Shown one piece after another: positions 42,062 through 52,505 of a DNA stretch of 64,000 bases. The notes beneath the pieces were generated by a model. It was not told where the DNA came from, did no database searches, and saw only the letters and a program-made list of their open reading frames with translations. The DNA lies in contig NZ_WBUE01000002.1 in assembly GCF_009026145.1 (NCBI RefSeq), positions 124,001 through 188,000 of the forward strand. The letters run 5' to 3'. Numbering within the stretch: position 1 is the first letter of the stretch; every line of letters begins with the position of its first letter. The DNA comes from Hyphomicrobium sp. Its GTDB lineage: Bacteria; Pseudomonadota; Alphaproteobacteria; Rhizobiales; Hyphomicrobiaceae. A program made the position numbers and the translations under genes.

Positions 42062-42547
42062 TCACGGATTGCGGTGGTCGTACGTGAACTTGAGTGTGAC
42101 CGGCTTCGTCGCGCCAGGGCGCTTGATTGTCAGCACGATCGTGTAAAGGTCGGCACCGGGCAGTTCAAAGTAGGCGCCATAGGTGGTCGTCCTGGCGATG
42201 GTCATCGGCTCCATCGCCTTTCTGGGACCGGAAAGACCCAATCCGGATACCTGTGCGGTCACCATGGCATCCGAAATCCGCGCTCCGCTACCGGATTCGA
42301 AGACCGCCGCCACGAGGTGGTATTGATGGTGTCCACGTGGCACCCCGTCGTGCATGGGCTTATCGGCTTCCGTTGCGGCGTGGCCTTGGGTGATCTCCGC
42401 GGGTACGAAGCCGATGTAGGCTTCGATCCCCCCGGCCTTCTGGTAGAGGCCGCCCGCGCCTGCACTTGCCGGGAGACCGCCAAGGGAGGTCGCGAGCAAA
42501 ACCCCATAGAGAAAAGCCCGCGGCCATTCTTTGAGTATAAGGCTCAT
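42062..42547 (-). CDS. Exported protein with predicted beta-sandwich domain
   Basis: A 161-residue periplasmic protein. The signal peptide (residues 1-29, ending LPASAGA) is followed by GGLYQKAGGIEAYIGFVPAEITQGH, GHHQYHLVAAVFESGSGARISDAMVTAQVSGLG and a C-terminal YGAYFELPGADLYTIVLTIKRPG, which together look like an Ig-like or copper-chaperone-type sandwich of the YtkA/FixH kind. His residues cluster near residue 72. AAGGA lies 3 bases before ATG 42547. It lies between the thiolase and PPK2 genes. Specific function unknown. Confidence 0.7.
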   Translation of the reverse strand: MSLILKEWPRAFLYGVLLATSLGGLPASAGAGGLYQKAGGIEAYIGFVPAEITQGHAATEADKPMHDGVPRGHHQYHLVAAVFESGSGARISDAMVTAQVSGLGLSGPRKAMEPMTIARTTTYGAYFELPGADLYTIVLTIKRPGATKPVTLKFTYDHRNP

Positions 42548-42564
42548 GGGTCCTTCCCTGCGCG

Positions 42565-43749
42565 TCATGAGCGCTCGAGGGCGAGCGCGATACCCTGGCC
42601 GCCGCCAATGCACAGGGTCACGAGACCGCGCTTGATGCCGTCGCGGCGCATTGCATGCAGAAGGCGCGTCGTGAGGATTGCGCCGGTCGCACCGATGGGA
42701 TGCCCATGGGCAATAGCACCGCCCTCGACGTTGACGATGTCCTCGGGCAGACCGATCTCCTTCATCAGCGCGATGACGATGGCGGCAAAGGCCTCGTTGA
42801 CCTCGGCACGTTCCACGTCGCCGATCGGCCAGCCGGCGCGCTCGAGCACTTGCCGCACCGCTGGGATCGGCCCGAGACCGAACATGCCGGGCTCCACCGC
42901 GCCAACACCGTAGGCTACAAGGCGTGCGAACGGCTGCAGCCCGCGCTTCTCGGCCCACTTGGCATCGGCGACGATCATGGCCGCCGCACCACTGTTCAGG
43001 CCGGGAGCGTTCCCCGCCGTGATGGTGCCGTCCTTGCGGAAGGCGGGCTTCAGCTTGGCCAGTGACTCGGCCGTCGCATCGGGCCGGTTGTGCTCATCCT
43101 TGTCGAACACGATGTGCTTTTTTCCGCCTAGGATCTCGATCGGCGTGATCTCTTCGGCAAACTTGCCCGCAGCCTGCGCCTTGGCGAAGCGCTGCTGCGT
43201 TCTCAGCGCCCAAGCATCCTGCGCCTCTCGCGTAATCTGATATTTGCTGACGAGATCCTCGGTGTGCCAACCGGAATGCTGGCCCGAGAACGCGTCGTTG
43301 AGGCCGTCGCGCAGCATGCTGTCGTAGATCTGCGCGTCGCCCATGCGGTAGCCCCAGCGCCCGCCACTCATGAGATACGGCGCCTGGTCCATGTTCTCCA
43401 TGCCGCCCGCTACGCAGCACGAGGCATGCCCCAGCATCACCTCTTGGGCGGCGGAAGCGATCGCTTGCGCGCCCGAACCGCAGACGCGATTTACGGTCAT
43501 GGCCGGCACCTCGACAGGTATTCCGGCTGCGCGCATGGCCTGCCGCGCCGGGTTCATCTTCGCCCCGGCCTGGACGACCTGCCCCATGACGACCGAGTCC
43601 ACATCCGCTCCGTCGAGCTTGGCGCGTCCGAGCGTCGCTTTGATAACCTCCGCGCCGAGGTCGGTTGCGGCGATGCCCTTCAATGCCCCGCCATAAGTTC
43701 CGATCGCGGTGCGTACGGGAGCACAGAGAACAACGTGGGATTTGGCCAT
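42565..43749 (-). CDS. phaA: Acetyl-CoA acetyltransferase (thiolase)
   Basis: A 394-residue thiolase. The acylated Cys is in VNRVCGSGAQAIASAAQEV (about residue 88), the His in NVEGGAIAHGHPIGATGA and the second catalytic Cys in LVTLCIGGGQGIALAL. It condenses two acetyl-CoA to acetoacetyl-CoA, the first step of PHB synthesis, or works in reverse. AGGAG lies 7 bases before ATG 43749. With phaC at the window's left edge it gives two PHB-pathway genes, although no reductase (phaB) is seen here. Confidence 0.92.
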   Translation of the reverse strand: MAKSHVVLCAPVRTAIGTYGGALKGIAATDLGAEVIKATLGRAKLDGADVDSVVMGQVVQAGAKMNPARQAMRAAGIPVEVPAMTVNRVCGSGAQAIASAAQEVMLGHASCCVAGGMENMDQAPYLMSGGRWGYRMGDAQIYDSMLRDGLNDAFSGQHSGWHTEDLVSKYQITREAQDAWALRTQQRFAKAQAAGKFAEEITPIEILGGKKHIVFDKDEHNRPDATAESLAKLKPAFRKDGTITAGNAPGLNSGAAAMIVADAKWAEKRGLQPFARLVAYGVGAVEPGMFGLGPIPAVRQVLERAGWPIGDVERAEVNEAFAAIVIALMKEIGLPEDIVNVEGGAIAHGHPIGATGAILTTRLLHAMRRDGIKRGLVTLCIGGGQGIALALERS

Positions 43750-43774
43750 CGATCATCTCCTGCCGGCTATGGCG

Positions 43775-45067
43775 CTAATGTGGAAGGTAGCGCTGCGAGG
43801 CACGGGCCTCCGGCACTGACGCAATGGCCCCGCGCGGCCCCGTGCCGTGAAGACGTTGGGCCAGCCCGAAACTGGCGACGAGCGCCGACAGCACAACTAC
43901 GGCCGTTACGGTGAACGCCGCGCCGGGCAGTATGGTGACACCGAACAGCAAACCGCCGGCCGCGGAGCCCAGCGCTTGCCCAAGGCTCGCGGCCGCCGTG
44001 GCCCAGCCGAGATCGGCCCCTTGCGTTTCACCAGCGCCAAGCGACACCCAGTACGTCACGATCGGAGATAGAAGGCCGGCACTTGCCGCGACCAACGCCA
44101 CCGCGGCAGTGGTCGCAGAATCGCTCGTAGCCAGGGGGACTGCGAGGAGACCCAGCGCCAGCGTCACCACGCCAGGCGTGAACAGCCAGCGCGTTGAGTC
44201 CGGCTTGACGAGCGGGGAAAATATGAGCGCCTGAGCTGCGAACATGACCAGACTGCACGCGGCGAACATCCTGCCGATTTGACTGGCATCCATGCCGAGT
44301 TCGTACCTGCCGCGCAGCGAGAGTCCAACCTCGAAGGCGCCGACGGCCACGGCGGTGACAAAGGCGATGGCCCATAAGCGCAGCATCACGGACCAGTCAC
44401 TATGCTTGTTCGTCGCCGCAATCCGGCGCTGCCGTCCGGGGACCGGACGGGGCACGAGGCGCCAAATCGCCAAAGCAGCGATGAGCGCAAGGGCCGACGT
44501 GGCCAGGAACAGGACAGAAAAGGCTCGCGCGACTGCTTCGGTCGGCGGTTCCTTAAAGGTGCCTAGCACAAGGCCGCCCAATATCGGGCCAACAAAGAAT
44601 CCGAGCATCCCCGCGACGCCAATTAGCGCGAAACGGTGCGCGCGCCATTCCTTCGAGGGGGCGTGATCGCCGATGAGGGCATACGCAGCTGGCACAATCG
44701 CCGCCGCGAATACACCGTCGAAGAACCGGCCAAGGTAGACGAGAGGTATGCTTTCCAAGCGTGCGAACAAGGCAACGCTGGCGGCAAATCCGGTGAGGCC
44801 CGTGAGCAGCACCGGGCGTCGCCCCCACCGGTCGGAAATCTTGCCCCAAAACGGCGCGAACAAAAAGATGGCAAGAATATAGGTCCCGGTGATCAGACCG
44901 GTATGCCAAGGCGACGTTGCAGGGTCAGTCGCACCCGAGATCCGATCGACCAGATAGGGCAGGATCGGCAGCACGATGCCGTACCCGACGCTGATCGCGA
45001 ACACGGCCAGCAGTAGGGCGAAGAGTGCATCCCAAGATAGCGGCTGCAATCTCAGCTCCTCGATCAC
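43775..45067 (-). CDS. MFS transporter
   Basis: A 430-residue major facilitator with 12 predicted helices. The loop 2-3 motif [19 protein letters not shown] and the motif [15 protein letters not shown] are clear; the central loop is basic ([16 protein letters not shown]). The GTG start overlaps the metal ATPase stop (GTGA), so the two are translated as a coupled pair. This suggests a role in metal or drug efflux; the substrate is unknown. Confidence 0.9.
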   Translation of the reverse strand: MIEELRLQPLSWDALFALLLAVFAISVGYGIVLPILPYLVDRISGATDPATSPWHTGLITGTYILAIFLFAPFWGKISDRWGRRPVLLTGLTGFAASVALFARLESIPLVYLGRFFDGVFAAAIVPAAYALIGDHAPSKEWRAHRFALIGVAGMLGFFVGPILGGLVLGTFKEPPTEAVARAFSVLFLATSALALIAALAIWRLVPRPVPGRQRRIAATNKHSDWSVMLRLWAIAFVTAVAVGAFEVGLSLRGRYELGMDASQIGRMFAACSLVMFAAQALIFSPLVKPDSTRWLFTPGVVTLALGLLAVPLATSDSATTAAVALVAASAGLLSPIVTYWVSLGAGETQGADLGWATAAASLGQALGSAAGGLLFGVTILPGAAFTVTAVVVLSALVASFGLAQRLHGTGPRGAIASVPEARASQRYLPH

Positions 45068-47511
45068 GCAATCGCCTCCGCTGGGCGCAAGGCGAGCTCC
45101 TGTTTGCTACTGTATCGGGAGATGCCGGCGAGCTTGACGCGCTTGAGCATCAGCGCGTTGACGGCGACGATCACGGAGCTGCCGGACATCGACAGAGCGG
45201 CGATCTCGGGGCTGAGCAGGAACGGGTAGAAAACACCGGCGGCCAACGGGAAGGCGATGACATTGTAGCCAACCGCCCACCACAGGTTCTGGTGCATCTT
45301 GCGCAGCGTGGCTCGTGACAGCTCTACGGCGCCGACCACATCGTAGGGGTCGCTCTTCATCAACACCACATCGGCGCTCTCGATAGCAACGTCGGTGCCG
45401 GCGCCGATGGCAAATCCGACATCGGCCTGCGTCAGGGCAGGGGCGTCATTAACGCCATCGCCGACCATGCCGACTTTCTTCCCCTGCCCCTGCAGCTCCT
45501 TCACCTTTTCGGCTTTCTGCCCCGGAAGCACATCGGCCAGGACGATATCGACGCCAAGATCGCGGGCAATGCGTTCGGCCGTGCCGGCATTGTCGCCGGT
45601 CAACATGGCCACCTGCACGCCCCGCTCGCGCAATTGGGCGACGGTGGCGGCGGCCGTGGGGCGCGGCGCGTCGGCAATGGCGATCAGTCCGATTACCTTG
45701 CCGGCCCGCGCCACATGCACCACGGTTCTGCCGGCGCCCTGCAACCGCCGCGCTTCGGCCGCGAGCTCACCGAGCGCGAGCTTCTGCGAATCCATGAGCC
45801 GGCGATTGCCCAGGAACACGGTCTCGCCGCCGATCTCGGCGCGCGCGCCCATGCCCTCGATGTTCTCGAAGCCGGACTGGCGTGGAACGGCGAGGCCTTG
45901 CGCGCGCCGAACGATGGCTTGCGCCAGGGGATGATCCGACCCTTGCTCGACCGAGGCGGCGTTGGTCAGCACGTCATCGATGGTCGCGCCCTTTGCCGTC
46001 ACCACATCGACGACCTCAGGCTGCCCGACAGTAAGCGTCCCAGTCTTGTCGAAGATGATGACATCGAGCTTCGTTGCGTCCTCCAAGGCAGCGGCATTCT
46101 TAAAAAGGATTCCATTCATGGCGCCGAGGCCGGTCCCGACCATGATGGCCATGGGCGTTGCCAGCCCGAGGGCGTCCGGGCAGGCGATGACAAAGACGGT
46201 GATGGTGAGAGTCATGGCGAACAGCAACGTCTCGCCGATCCACCAGAACCAAACCGCAAAGGTCAGCAGCCCGATGACGATGGCGGCCAGCACGAGCCAC
46301 TGGGACGCGCGGTCGGCCAAGAGCTGTGCTGGCGCTTTGGAGTTCTGCGCCTCCTGCACCAGCTTCACAATCTGCGCCAGGGCTGTGTCCGCCCCCACCT
46401 TGGTGGCCGTGTAGCGGAAGGTTCCGCTCTTGTTGATCGTTGCACCGATCACCGTGTCGCCGGGCTTCTTCTCGATCGGCATCGATTCGCCGGTCAACAT
46501 CGATTCATCGACCGTAGAGCGCCCTTCGGTGACCTTGCCGTCGACCGGTATCTTGTTGCCTGGCCGGATGACGACCGTATCGCCGACGAGCACCTCTGCC
46601 GTCGAGATCTCGATCTCGCGCCCTTTGCGAAGCACTGTCGCCATCGGCGGCGCCAGATCGAGCAAGGCGCGGATCGCTTCCGAGGCCCCTGCCCGAGCGC
46701 GCATCTCGAGCCAGTGACCGAGCAGAATGAAAACGAGCAGGACGGCGGAAGCCTCATAAAACTGCTCGCCCTCAAAGAAGAAGGTGGCACCGACGCTGAA
46801 GAGGTAGCCGGTGCCGACGCTGAGGACGACGAGCACGGCCATGTTGAGGACGCCGTTGCGCAGCGCGCGCACGGCGGCGACGACGAATGGCCATACAGGA
46901 TAAAGGATCGCGGCACTCGCAAGGAAGAACAGGAACAGATTGAGTTGCAGACCAAAGGGCGGCTTCAGCTGAACGAAGTCCATGCCCATCGGCGAGTAGA
47001 GAAAGATTGGGATACTGAAGACCAGGCTGATCCAGAACCGGTTGCGCATATCGCGAACCATGTCCTGCATGTCCATTCCCGCTGCGTGACCCATTTCATG
47101 GGTCATCTCGTCCATCCGCCCCGCGGCGGCGGCATGGACATGCGCAGGCTCTCGTTCGCGATCCCTCGGTGGGGCGTGATGCGCCTCAGGCACCGGTACG
47201 GCATGAACACTATGCACGTGGTCGCCTGCATGGTCTTTCGGGCGCGACGCGGGCTTGCTGCGAGCCGGTTCCGCGCCCTCACAGAGATGCTTGGGCTCCA
47301 GCCTGCCGGCACAATGATGCCCACACTGCTCGATTGCCTGCGCGAGAGCCGCGACAGTGACCCGCTGCTCGTCGAAAGTGACAGTGGCGCAACCGGAGAC
47401 CGGGTTGACCGCCACCGCCGCGACGCCATCGAGCTTCGCCAGCTGCTTCTCGACGCCCTGGGCTCCGAGCGGTGACAGGAGCTCCCCAACGTGCAGGTTA
47501 ATGGTTTTCAT
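45064..47511 (-). CDS. Heavy-metal P1B-type ATPase with CPD motif
   Basis: An 815-residue metal-pumping ATPase. The N-terminus has an HMA-like fold (residues 1-67) without the usual CxxC, then a His-rich linker ([25 protein letters not shown]) and a Met/His stretch. Seen are TGES (340-343), the transmembrane metal site CPD at 444-446 where CPC or CPH is usual, DKTGT (488-492), the SDHPLA nucleotide motif and [10 protein letters not shown]. It exports Cu or a related metal from the cytosol. Start ATG 47511 is preceded by GGAG. An FNR-like box and a GTAAC box lie upstream. Confidence 0.93.
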   Translation of the reverse strand: MKTINLHVGELLSPLGAQGVEKQLAKLDGVAAVAVNPVSGCATVTFDEQRVTVAALAQAIEQCGHHCAGRLEPKHLCEGAEPARSKPASRPKDHAGDHVHSVHAVPVPEAHHAPPRDREREPAHVHAAAAGRMDEMTHEMGHAAGMDMQDMVRDMRNRFWISLVFSIPIFLYSPMGMDFVQLKPPFGLQLNLFLFFLASAAILYPVWPFVVAAVRALRNGVLNMAVLVVLSVGTGYLFSVGATFFFEGEQFYEASAVLLVFILLGHWLEMRARAGASEAIRALLDLAPPMATVLRKGREIEISTAEVLVGDTVVIRPGNKIPVDGKVTEGRSTVDESMLTGESMPIEKKPGDTVIGATINKSGTFRYTATKVGADTALAQIVKLVQEAQNSKAPAQLLADRASQWLVLAAIVIGLLTFAVWFWWIGETLLFAMTLTITVFVIACPDALGLATPMAIMVGTGLGAMNGILFKNAAALEDATKLDVIIFDKTGTLTVGQPEVVDVVTAKGATIDDVLTNAASVEQGSDHPLAQAIVRRAQGLAVPRQSGFENIEGMGARAEIGGETVFLGNRRLMDSQKLALGELAAEARRLQGAGRTVVHVARAGKVIGLIAIADAPRPTAAATVAQLRERGVQVAMLTGDNAGTAERIARDLGVDIVLADVLPGQKAEKVKELQGQGKKVGMVGDGVNDAPALTQADVGFAIGAGTDVAIESADVVLMKSDPYDVVGAVELSRATLRKMHQNLWWAVGYNVIAFPLAAGVFYPFLLSPEIAALSMSGSSVIVAVNALMLKRVKLAGISRYSSKQELALRPAEAIA

Positions 47512-47647
47512 CCGGTTTGTTCTCCGCGATTAAGCTGGCCGGGGCACGCGTGGGGGGACACGCACCGACGAATTGATGGTGGTACCGCAATGCCCTCCGT
47601 CGCCTGCGCGACACGCCGAAATGTGTGATCGCCCAACGCACCTGCCT

Positions 47648-47661
47648 TTGATCTAGGTCAG
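47648..47661. promoter_or_regulatory. FNR/FixK-like box
   Basis: TTGAT-CTAG-GTCAG departs at two positions from TTGAT-N4-ATCAA and keeps the TTGAT-CTAG-GTCA core common in Anr/FNR/FixK sites. It lies 137 bases upstream of the metal ATPase start. Confidence 0.45.
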
Positions 47662-47689
47662 CTTAGGCAGATTTGCAGTCGCTGAGTTT

Positions 47690-47704
47690 GTAACCGCCTG
47701 TAAC
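47690..47704 (+). promoter_or_regulatory. GTAAC-N5-GTAAC direct repeat (site 4)
   Basis: Exact GTAAC-CGCCT-GTAAC, about 180 bases upstream of the metal ATPase start and 30 bases from the FNR-like box. The spacer CGCCT resembles those of site 1 (AGCCT) and site 5 (CGCTT). Confidence 0.6.
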
Positions 47705-47972
47705 AGCTCTCTGGCGAGATCGCTCGGATCGGCCCGCCGGGGGTCGAAAAGCAGATAGCTGGGATAGCAGGGCTCGGCCAATAACGGTCTGCTGCACCAT
47801 AGGACCGGGCGCTGTGTACCGGGCAAGGTCCCGTTAGAGACACAGGCCCCGTAGGCCCGAGAATAGGTTAAGGCCTGCTACGGCAAGCGATTGGTCTCAG
47901 GGCGGCTAATCCAGGCGCAAGGAGCGCGGCGGGGCGACTTGTCACTGCCACGAGGGTTGGACCACCGCGCGA

Positions 47973-49745
47973 TCACGCTGATTCGACCAAGGCGAGGCGC
48001 TGGTCCAGATCAATTGCGCGATCATGCAAGGCAGCGAGCGAGGAGCGATGGCCTATAGAAACGATCGCCGCATTGGGCAGCTCGGCTTGGATAGCTCACA
48101 TCAGATAAGCCTCCGCATGCTCGTCGAGTGCCGACGTCGCCTCGTCGAGGAACAAGACATCGGGACGCGCAATCAGCGCCCGGGCAAAGCCAATCCGCTG
48201 CTGCTCTCCCAAAGAAAGCATGGCGCTCCATTGGTCGACATGGTCGAGCGAAGCCAAGAGGTGGCCAAGGCCGACCTTGGCAAGCGCGTGGCGTAACTCT
48301 GAATCGGGGATGGCGTGCTCCTCCGCAGGATAGGCGAGCACTACCCGCAGGGATCCTAGTGGCAAGTACGGCGATTGCGGTAGCACAAGCATCCGCGCGC
48401 CCTCCACCAGCGCGACACTTCCGCTGGAATAGGGCCAGAAGCCGCAAATGGCGCGCAGCAACGTTGTCTTGCCGCATTCCGATGGTCCTTTGAGGAGTAG
48501 CGTCTGCCCCGCCTCGACACTGAAGTTGGCGCCCTCAATGAGCGCCGTGCCGTCCGGTGTCGTCACGTTGAGCTCGGCAACGGAAAGCGGCACCTGGGGC
48601 CATCCTCTCTCCATCGCCACGCCGCCCCTCGGGGGGACCGGTCCAGCAAGGCCCGCTTGCGCCGCGAATCCCGACAGACGGTCAACAACGGCTTTCCACT
48701 CAGCAATGCGCGCATAGGCATTGACGAAGAACGAGAGTGAGGTTTGCACCTGCCCAAAGGCGCCTGCCGTCTGCATGATGGTGCCTGAGCTGAATCTGTC
48801 CCGTGAAGAAGGGCCGCGCCAGGATTGCGTACGGCGAGATAACAGCAGCCTGGTTGTAGCCGGCCGTGAAGAACGTCAGCGTCTTTTGCCGGCGCATGAT
48901 GGCGTGCCAGTTTCCGACAATGCTCGCGAAGCGGCTGGAGAGAGTAACCCGCGCTCGGCGGCCTCGCCGCCCATCAGCGCTACTTGCTCTGCGTTCTCGC
49001 GCAGGCGCACAAGGCCAAAGCGGAAGTCAGCTCCCAAGCGCTGCTGGTTGAACTTGAGGCCTATGAGCCTGCGGCCGATCAATGAGCGCCCATGGTTGCC
49101 ATGAGCGCAAACGCGGCTGCGATCCACACCAGATAGCCTGGCACGGCAAACTCGTGATTTCCGATCACCAACGGGACCTGGCTCGAGATGCCCCAGAGGA
49201 TCGCGCCGAACGAAGCGAGCATGGTCACCGCGGACAACAACCCGATGCCGAGCGACAACGTCTGATCGATGAACATGGCGACGTCATCGGCGATGCGCTG
49301 ATCGGGATTGTCGGCGGCGTCCCCCTTAAGCCGCATCCGGTAGTGCACGCCATTGGTGAGCCAGCGGTCGAGATAGGTATGCGTCATCCATCGCCGCCAG
49401 CGGATTTGCAGCCATTGATTGAGATAGAGCTGATAGACGGAAACGAGCATGAAGGCGGCGCCGATGACGGCGAAGAGGATGAGCTGCCGCCAGAACACCA
49501 GGCAGGTTCTTCTTCTGCAGCGCGTCGAAGAAGTCTGCGTTCCAGTAATTGAACCAGACCGTCAGACAGACTTGCGTGCACTCGGCAGCTACGACAGCAG
49601 CGAGAACGGCGCGTCCAATCCGCGCTTCCTTGACGCTCCAGGTACTGAGTGGACCGAATTGAACTGTGGTCTCTTCATTCGAGGTGAAGTAGGAGGCCGC
49701 CAGCCGCCATATTGCGGGGATTTGCTTTTGTGCCTTGTCCAACAT
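47973..49745 (-). pseudogene. Broken SbmA/BacA-like ABC transporter (permease-ATPase)
   Basis: Pieces of one gene are spread over three frames. The N-terminus is MLDKAQKQIPAIWRLAASYF to WNADFFDALQKK (49745 to about 49510); then FWRQLILFAVIGAAFMLVSVYQ to about 49090; then RRLIGLKFNQQRLGADFRFGLVRLRENAEQVALMGGEAAERG to about 48950; then RRQKTLTFFTAGYNQAAVISPYA; then the ATPase domain (GPSECGKTTLLRA Walker A, LSLGEQQRIGFARAL, VLFLDEATSALDE) ending at an early TGA (48098-48096). The expected C-terminus follows in frame to 47973. At least three frameshifts and one nonsense codon make it non-functional unless the sequence is wrong here. The family (YddA/BacA-like) imports peptides or cobalamin. Confidence 0.87.
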
Positions 49746-50193
49746 TCCGCAACGACTCGCTTAGGCAAAGTGGTTCTGCCCGGCCGAGCGCGATCTGATG
49801 CAATCAGGAGATCGCGCTTGAAACGAGTGCAGATGCCGCGCGGGAGGACTTCAAGCGCTTTGCGGAGAAATCGAAGAAATGATCCGCGCAGGCTCGATCG
49901 CGAGTCGCATATTGCCACCGCGCCCCGCGAGCACCTCCCGTGAGCGCGCCATCGCCTGCACGTCAGATGACGGTGTCACTGCTCGCTGGGACCTCAATGA
50001 TGACTTCAATACATGCCGGCCCAACGAGAACGAAACAGAGCATCGGGGTCGTTGCAGTAATGGCCGGGGGAACGATCGCATTCGCTGTCCCATACTTATG
50101 GCGCGCAGTCCCCAGGGGAACAGGTGTGTGCCGGTTCACATGCTACCGAACGCGCATTCCCAACAGCAAACCTCTCAGGGGCGACAATCAAAA
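49746..50193. other. Gene-poor region with possible remnants
   Basis: No intact gene is supported. A plus-strand stretch near 49806-49881 reads EIALETSADAAREDFKRFAE before a stop, like the tail of a helical protein, but it is preceded by an in-frame stop. A hydrophobic segment (VAVMAGGTIAFAVPYLW) can be read near 50051-50101. Both may be relics. Confidence 0.35.
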
Positions 50194-50853
50194 ATGCAGC
50201 ACTCAGGAAAGAGCTACGACCGACTGGCTCGGTTCTATGATGCCGTGTCACATTTCTATAGCGGGGGCCAGATTCACGCGCTAAAGGCTTCTCAGATCGA
50301 CGAATTGCAGCCCGGCAGCAGGATCTTGTACGCTGGTGTCGGTGGGGGTGAAGATGCACTGCTGGCTGCAGAACGCGGGGTGATGCTGACCATCCTAGAT
50401 GCATCGCCGTTGATGCTCGAGCGGGCCGCGCGCAAATTCCGCGCTGCGCGCGTCTACGATCACATCGAAATTATCTGCTCCGACGTGCTCGAGCATGAGC
50501 GCCCCGTCTACTACGACGTCGTTGTTGCCAATTTCTTCCTGAACATTTTCTCTGAGCCCACCATGAAAGTCGTGCTGGCTCACCTGGTGACGATGATCAA
50601 GCCAGGCGGGAAGCTATTGATTGGTGATTTCTCCTATCCCCGGGGACGATCGACCACGAGAGCCATTCAATGCATGTACTACTACCTTTCCATGTTCACC
50701 TTCTGGCTCCTTGGCGGCACGCCTCTGCATCCGATCTACGACTACCCGCAATTTTTTGGGGACGTCGATCTTCGCACGCAGAGCGTCAAGCGCTTCAAAG
50801 TAAGCGCACTTTTCCCCGTCTCGTTCGCAGCAATCTCGGCGGTAAAGATGTAA
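50194..50853 (+). CDS. Class I SAM-dependent methyltransferase
   Basis: A 219-residue methyltransferase. The glycine-rich motif I is ILYAGVGGGEDALLAA, followed by motif II acid VMLTILDASPLMLERA, motif III CSDVLEHE and VVVANFFLNIFSEP, with MIKPGGKLLIGDF as the post-motif strand. The N-terminal SYDRLARFYDAVSHFYSGGQ is like that of UbiE-type enzymes. Start 50194 is chosen for this N-terminus; the frame is open upstream to 49879 over unrelated sequence. The substrate is not evident. Confidence 0.82.
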   Translation: MQHSGKSYDRLARFYDAVSHFYSGGQIHALKASQIDELQPGSRILYAGVGGGEDALLAAERGVMLTILDASPLMLERAARKFRAARVYDHIEIICSDVLEHERPVYYDVVVANFFLNIFSEPTMKVVLAHLVTMIKPGGKLLIGDFSYPRGRSTTRAIQCMYYYLSMFTFWLLGGTPLHPIYDYPQFFGDVDLRTQSVKRFKVSALFPVSFAAISAVKM

Positions 50854-50922
50854 AAGGATGCTGTCGGTCATCGCATGCGCAACCTCAAAAAGCTATCGTG
50901 GCCGCTGATGATCTCGTCGCTA

Positions 50923-51165
50923 TCATCTGTCGGAGCTGCGTCGGGTTGAGTTCTCTTTCGACACCGAGCGACGGACCTGCAATAGTTGCTTACGCGATGC
51001 ATGCCATCGCGACGCATGCGCTTCCGGCCTTTCCTTACCGGTTGCCGTTACGCAAAACTTTTCGGGTTGCGCGCCACACGAGGGGCAACGCGCGAGCCGC
51101 GCATCGACGCTACTCATGTAGAATAGCTCGTCTCGATATTGTGCGGACCATGGCACTCGTGTCAT
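50923..51165 (-). CDS. Small zinc-finger protein
   Basis: An 80-residue protein whose centre is ARCPSCGAQPEKFCVTATGK, followed by ERPEAHASR. The C-x2-C-x7-C-x12-H arrangement matches the small zinc-finger type found in phage and mobile-element DNA-binding proteins. The N- and C-termini are basic and polar. Start 51165 follows GGAGAG at about 9 bases; the frame stays open to 51231. It may be a leftover of a mobile element in this region, but no integrase or transposase is visible. Confidence 0.55.
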   Translation of the reverse strand: MTRVPWSAQYRDELFYMSSVDARLARCPSCGAQPEKFCVTATGKERPEAHASRWHASRKQLLQVRRSVSKENSTRRSSDR

Positions 51166-51331
51166 GAAGTTGTTCTCTCCATCAACGCCGCTCGGCTCTG
51201 CGAGCACGCGCCCATGATGCAACGTGGTCAAAAGTTAAGGGTCTGCAACCGGCACCCTACGTCTTGATTTAGTCTCGGATCACTCACGCCGTCCTTCGTC
51301 AAGCAGGCTTCCCTGTTGCGGTTTTCGGCCG

Positions 51332-51730
51332 CTACGCTCGCACGTCCCTCCGCGAGGGACGTACTATCTTGAATGCCTGCGCGCCGGCATGACGCCCGTC
51401 CACATGTGCAGCCGACCGGGCGTCAGCGCCTGCAGGATTAGCCCCGTGAATGCGCACGTTCGCAACCGACAGCGCTGGAATGTGCGCGAATAGCGCCCGC
51501 TTGATCTGTCCTCCAAATCTATCGGCCTTGGCTATGGACAGCGTGTTGTCGACAAGGACCGCCACGTCGGCGTGAAGCCGATGGCCGAGCCAGCGCACCT
51601 CAACCTCAAGCAATTTGTTAAGACCGTCGACGTGCTCTGCCGCATGACGAATTTCGCCGACGAGGCCCGGGTCCACTCCATCGAGCGTCCGCGTGAGGAC
51701 AGACTTAGCGGCTCTCAATATAGATCCCGC
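51332..51730 (-). pseudogene. C-terminal fragment of a CDF metal-efflux protein
   Basis: Encodes AAKSVLTRTLDGVDPGLVGE, then HVDGLNKLLEVEVRWLGHRL and HADVAVLVDNTLSIAKADRF. This is the cytosolic dimerisation domain of cation diffusion facilitators (Zn/Co/Cd/Fe exporters), including the conserved DGVDP, RWLGHRLHA and LS...A positions. The six-helix transporter domain that should precede it is absent; upstream DNA has in-frame stops. A degraded metal transporter fits the pseudogene-rich zone around it. Confidence 0.75.
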
Positions 51731-52119
51731 GCCCCCCGTAAAGTTTCACACCCTATCGCTAATGACTATGAGACTGCAGTGGTGACGTAAGTGCCTTCCC
51801 TCCGTCGCCATGCGTTACGCAGTCATGCTGCATACTCATCATTTGGTCCGCATTTGATGGTCGCATTTGACCATGTGCGCCTGGGCCATGCGGCGGCCAC
51901 AGTCACAGGACGAGGCCCAACGAAAGGAGAGCAGGGCAACACGAAGGATGCCATGTAGAGAGGATGGCGGGTGCTCGTGCCAGCGTCAAGTGAGCATTCC
52001 GTAGCAGTGTGTCAGCGAGAAGCAGCGAAGAACGGGTATCCTAATTTCTGATTGTGTTGCTCGAAGCGTCCAGCGTCGGGCACCGTTACCATGCGACGGG
52101 CGCGTCAAAGTTGGCCGCC
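51731..52119. other. Gene-poor region
   Basis: About 390 bases in which no gene is supported. I searched here for the missing transporter half of the CDF gene on the minus strand and found only short frames closed by stops. Confidence 0.4.
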
Positions 52120-52425
52120 CTATTCCCTCCGTGCGTGCGAGCGCACGATCGTCGAAGCCCGCGGTCTCTGGCGATAGAAGCGCTGGAAGCTTGGCGTGTT
52201 GGGCGTCTTCGTCCAGATACCTGGGATCGCTTCGTCCTTATGGCAGTAAATGCGGCGCGGCAGGTTGTGGCAGTGGTGATAGCTGCGCGGGGCGGCCAGT
52301 TCGAATGACGGCCGCTTATATATCTCTGCCATCGGAAACGAGCCAAATGGGCTTGCTTCAGCGCCGATCGCGAATAGAGACGCACAAACTAGGAGCGCAA
52401 GTCGCAGCATGAAAGGCGTGTCCAT
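52120..52425 (-). CDS. Small exported hypothetical protein
   Basis: A 101-residue protein with a signal peptide (MDTPFMLRLALLVCASLFAIGAEA) and a basic mature part with a YHHCHNLPRRIYCHKDE motif (two Cys and four His within 14 residues), a candidate metal site. ATG 52425 follows an AAAGAG element; GTG 52440 in the same frame is an alternative. The family was not recognised. It lies 80 bases after the CusF gene on the same strand. Confidence 0.55.
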   Translation of the reverse strand: MDTPFMLRLALLVCASLFAIGAEASPFGSFPMAEIYKRPSFELAAPRSYHHCHNLPRRIYCHKDEAIPGIWTKTPNTPSFQRFYRQRPRASTIVRSHARRE

Positions 52426-52505
52426 GTGCATCTCTTTCACAATCTGCCTGCTCGCAATGGGGCTCGATGTGCAGCGGGCGCCTCATCAGAGCCCTGGGAG
52501 GTGCA

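Larger units (their letters stand above)
47512..47972. other. Regulatory intergenic region of the metal ATPase
   Basis: About 460 bases without a gene between the ABC-transporter pseudogene and the ATPase. It holds the FNR-like box (47648-47661) and the GTAAC direct repeat (47690-47704), both candidates for control of the 17-kb leftward run. Confidence 0.5.

Noticed and set aside
45634..47475. Long plus-strand open frame of 613 codons
   Set aside because: It is antisense to the metal ATPase gene and its translation is a low-complexity His/Arg/Asp-rich shadow. High GC leaves antisense frames open; there is no ribosome site or family.
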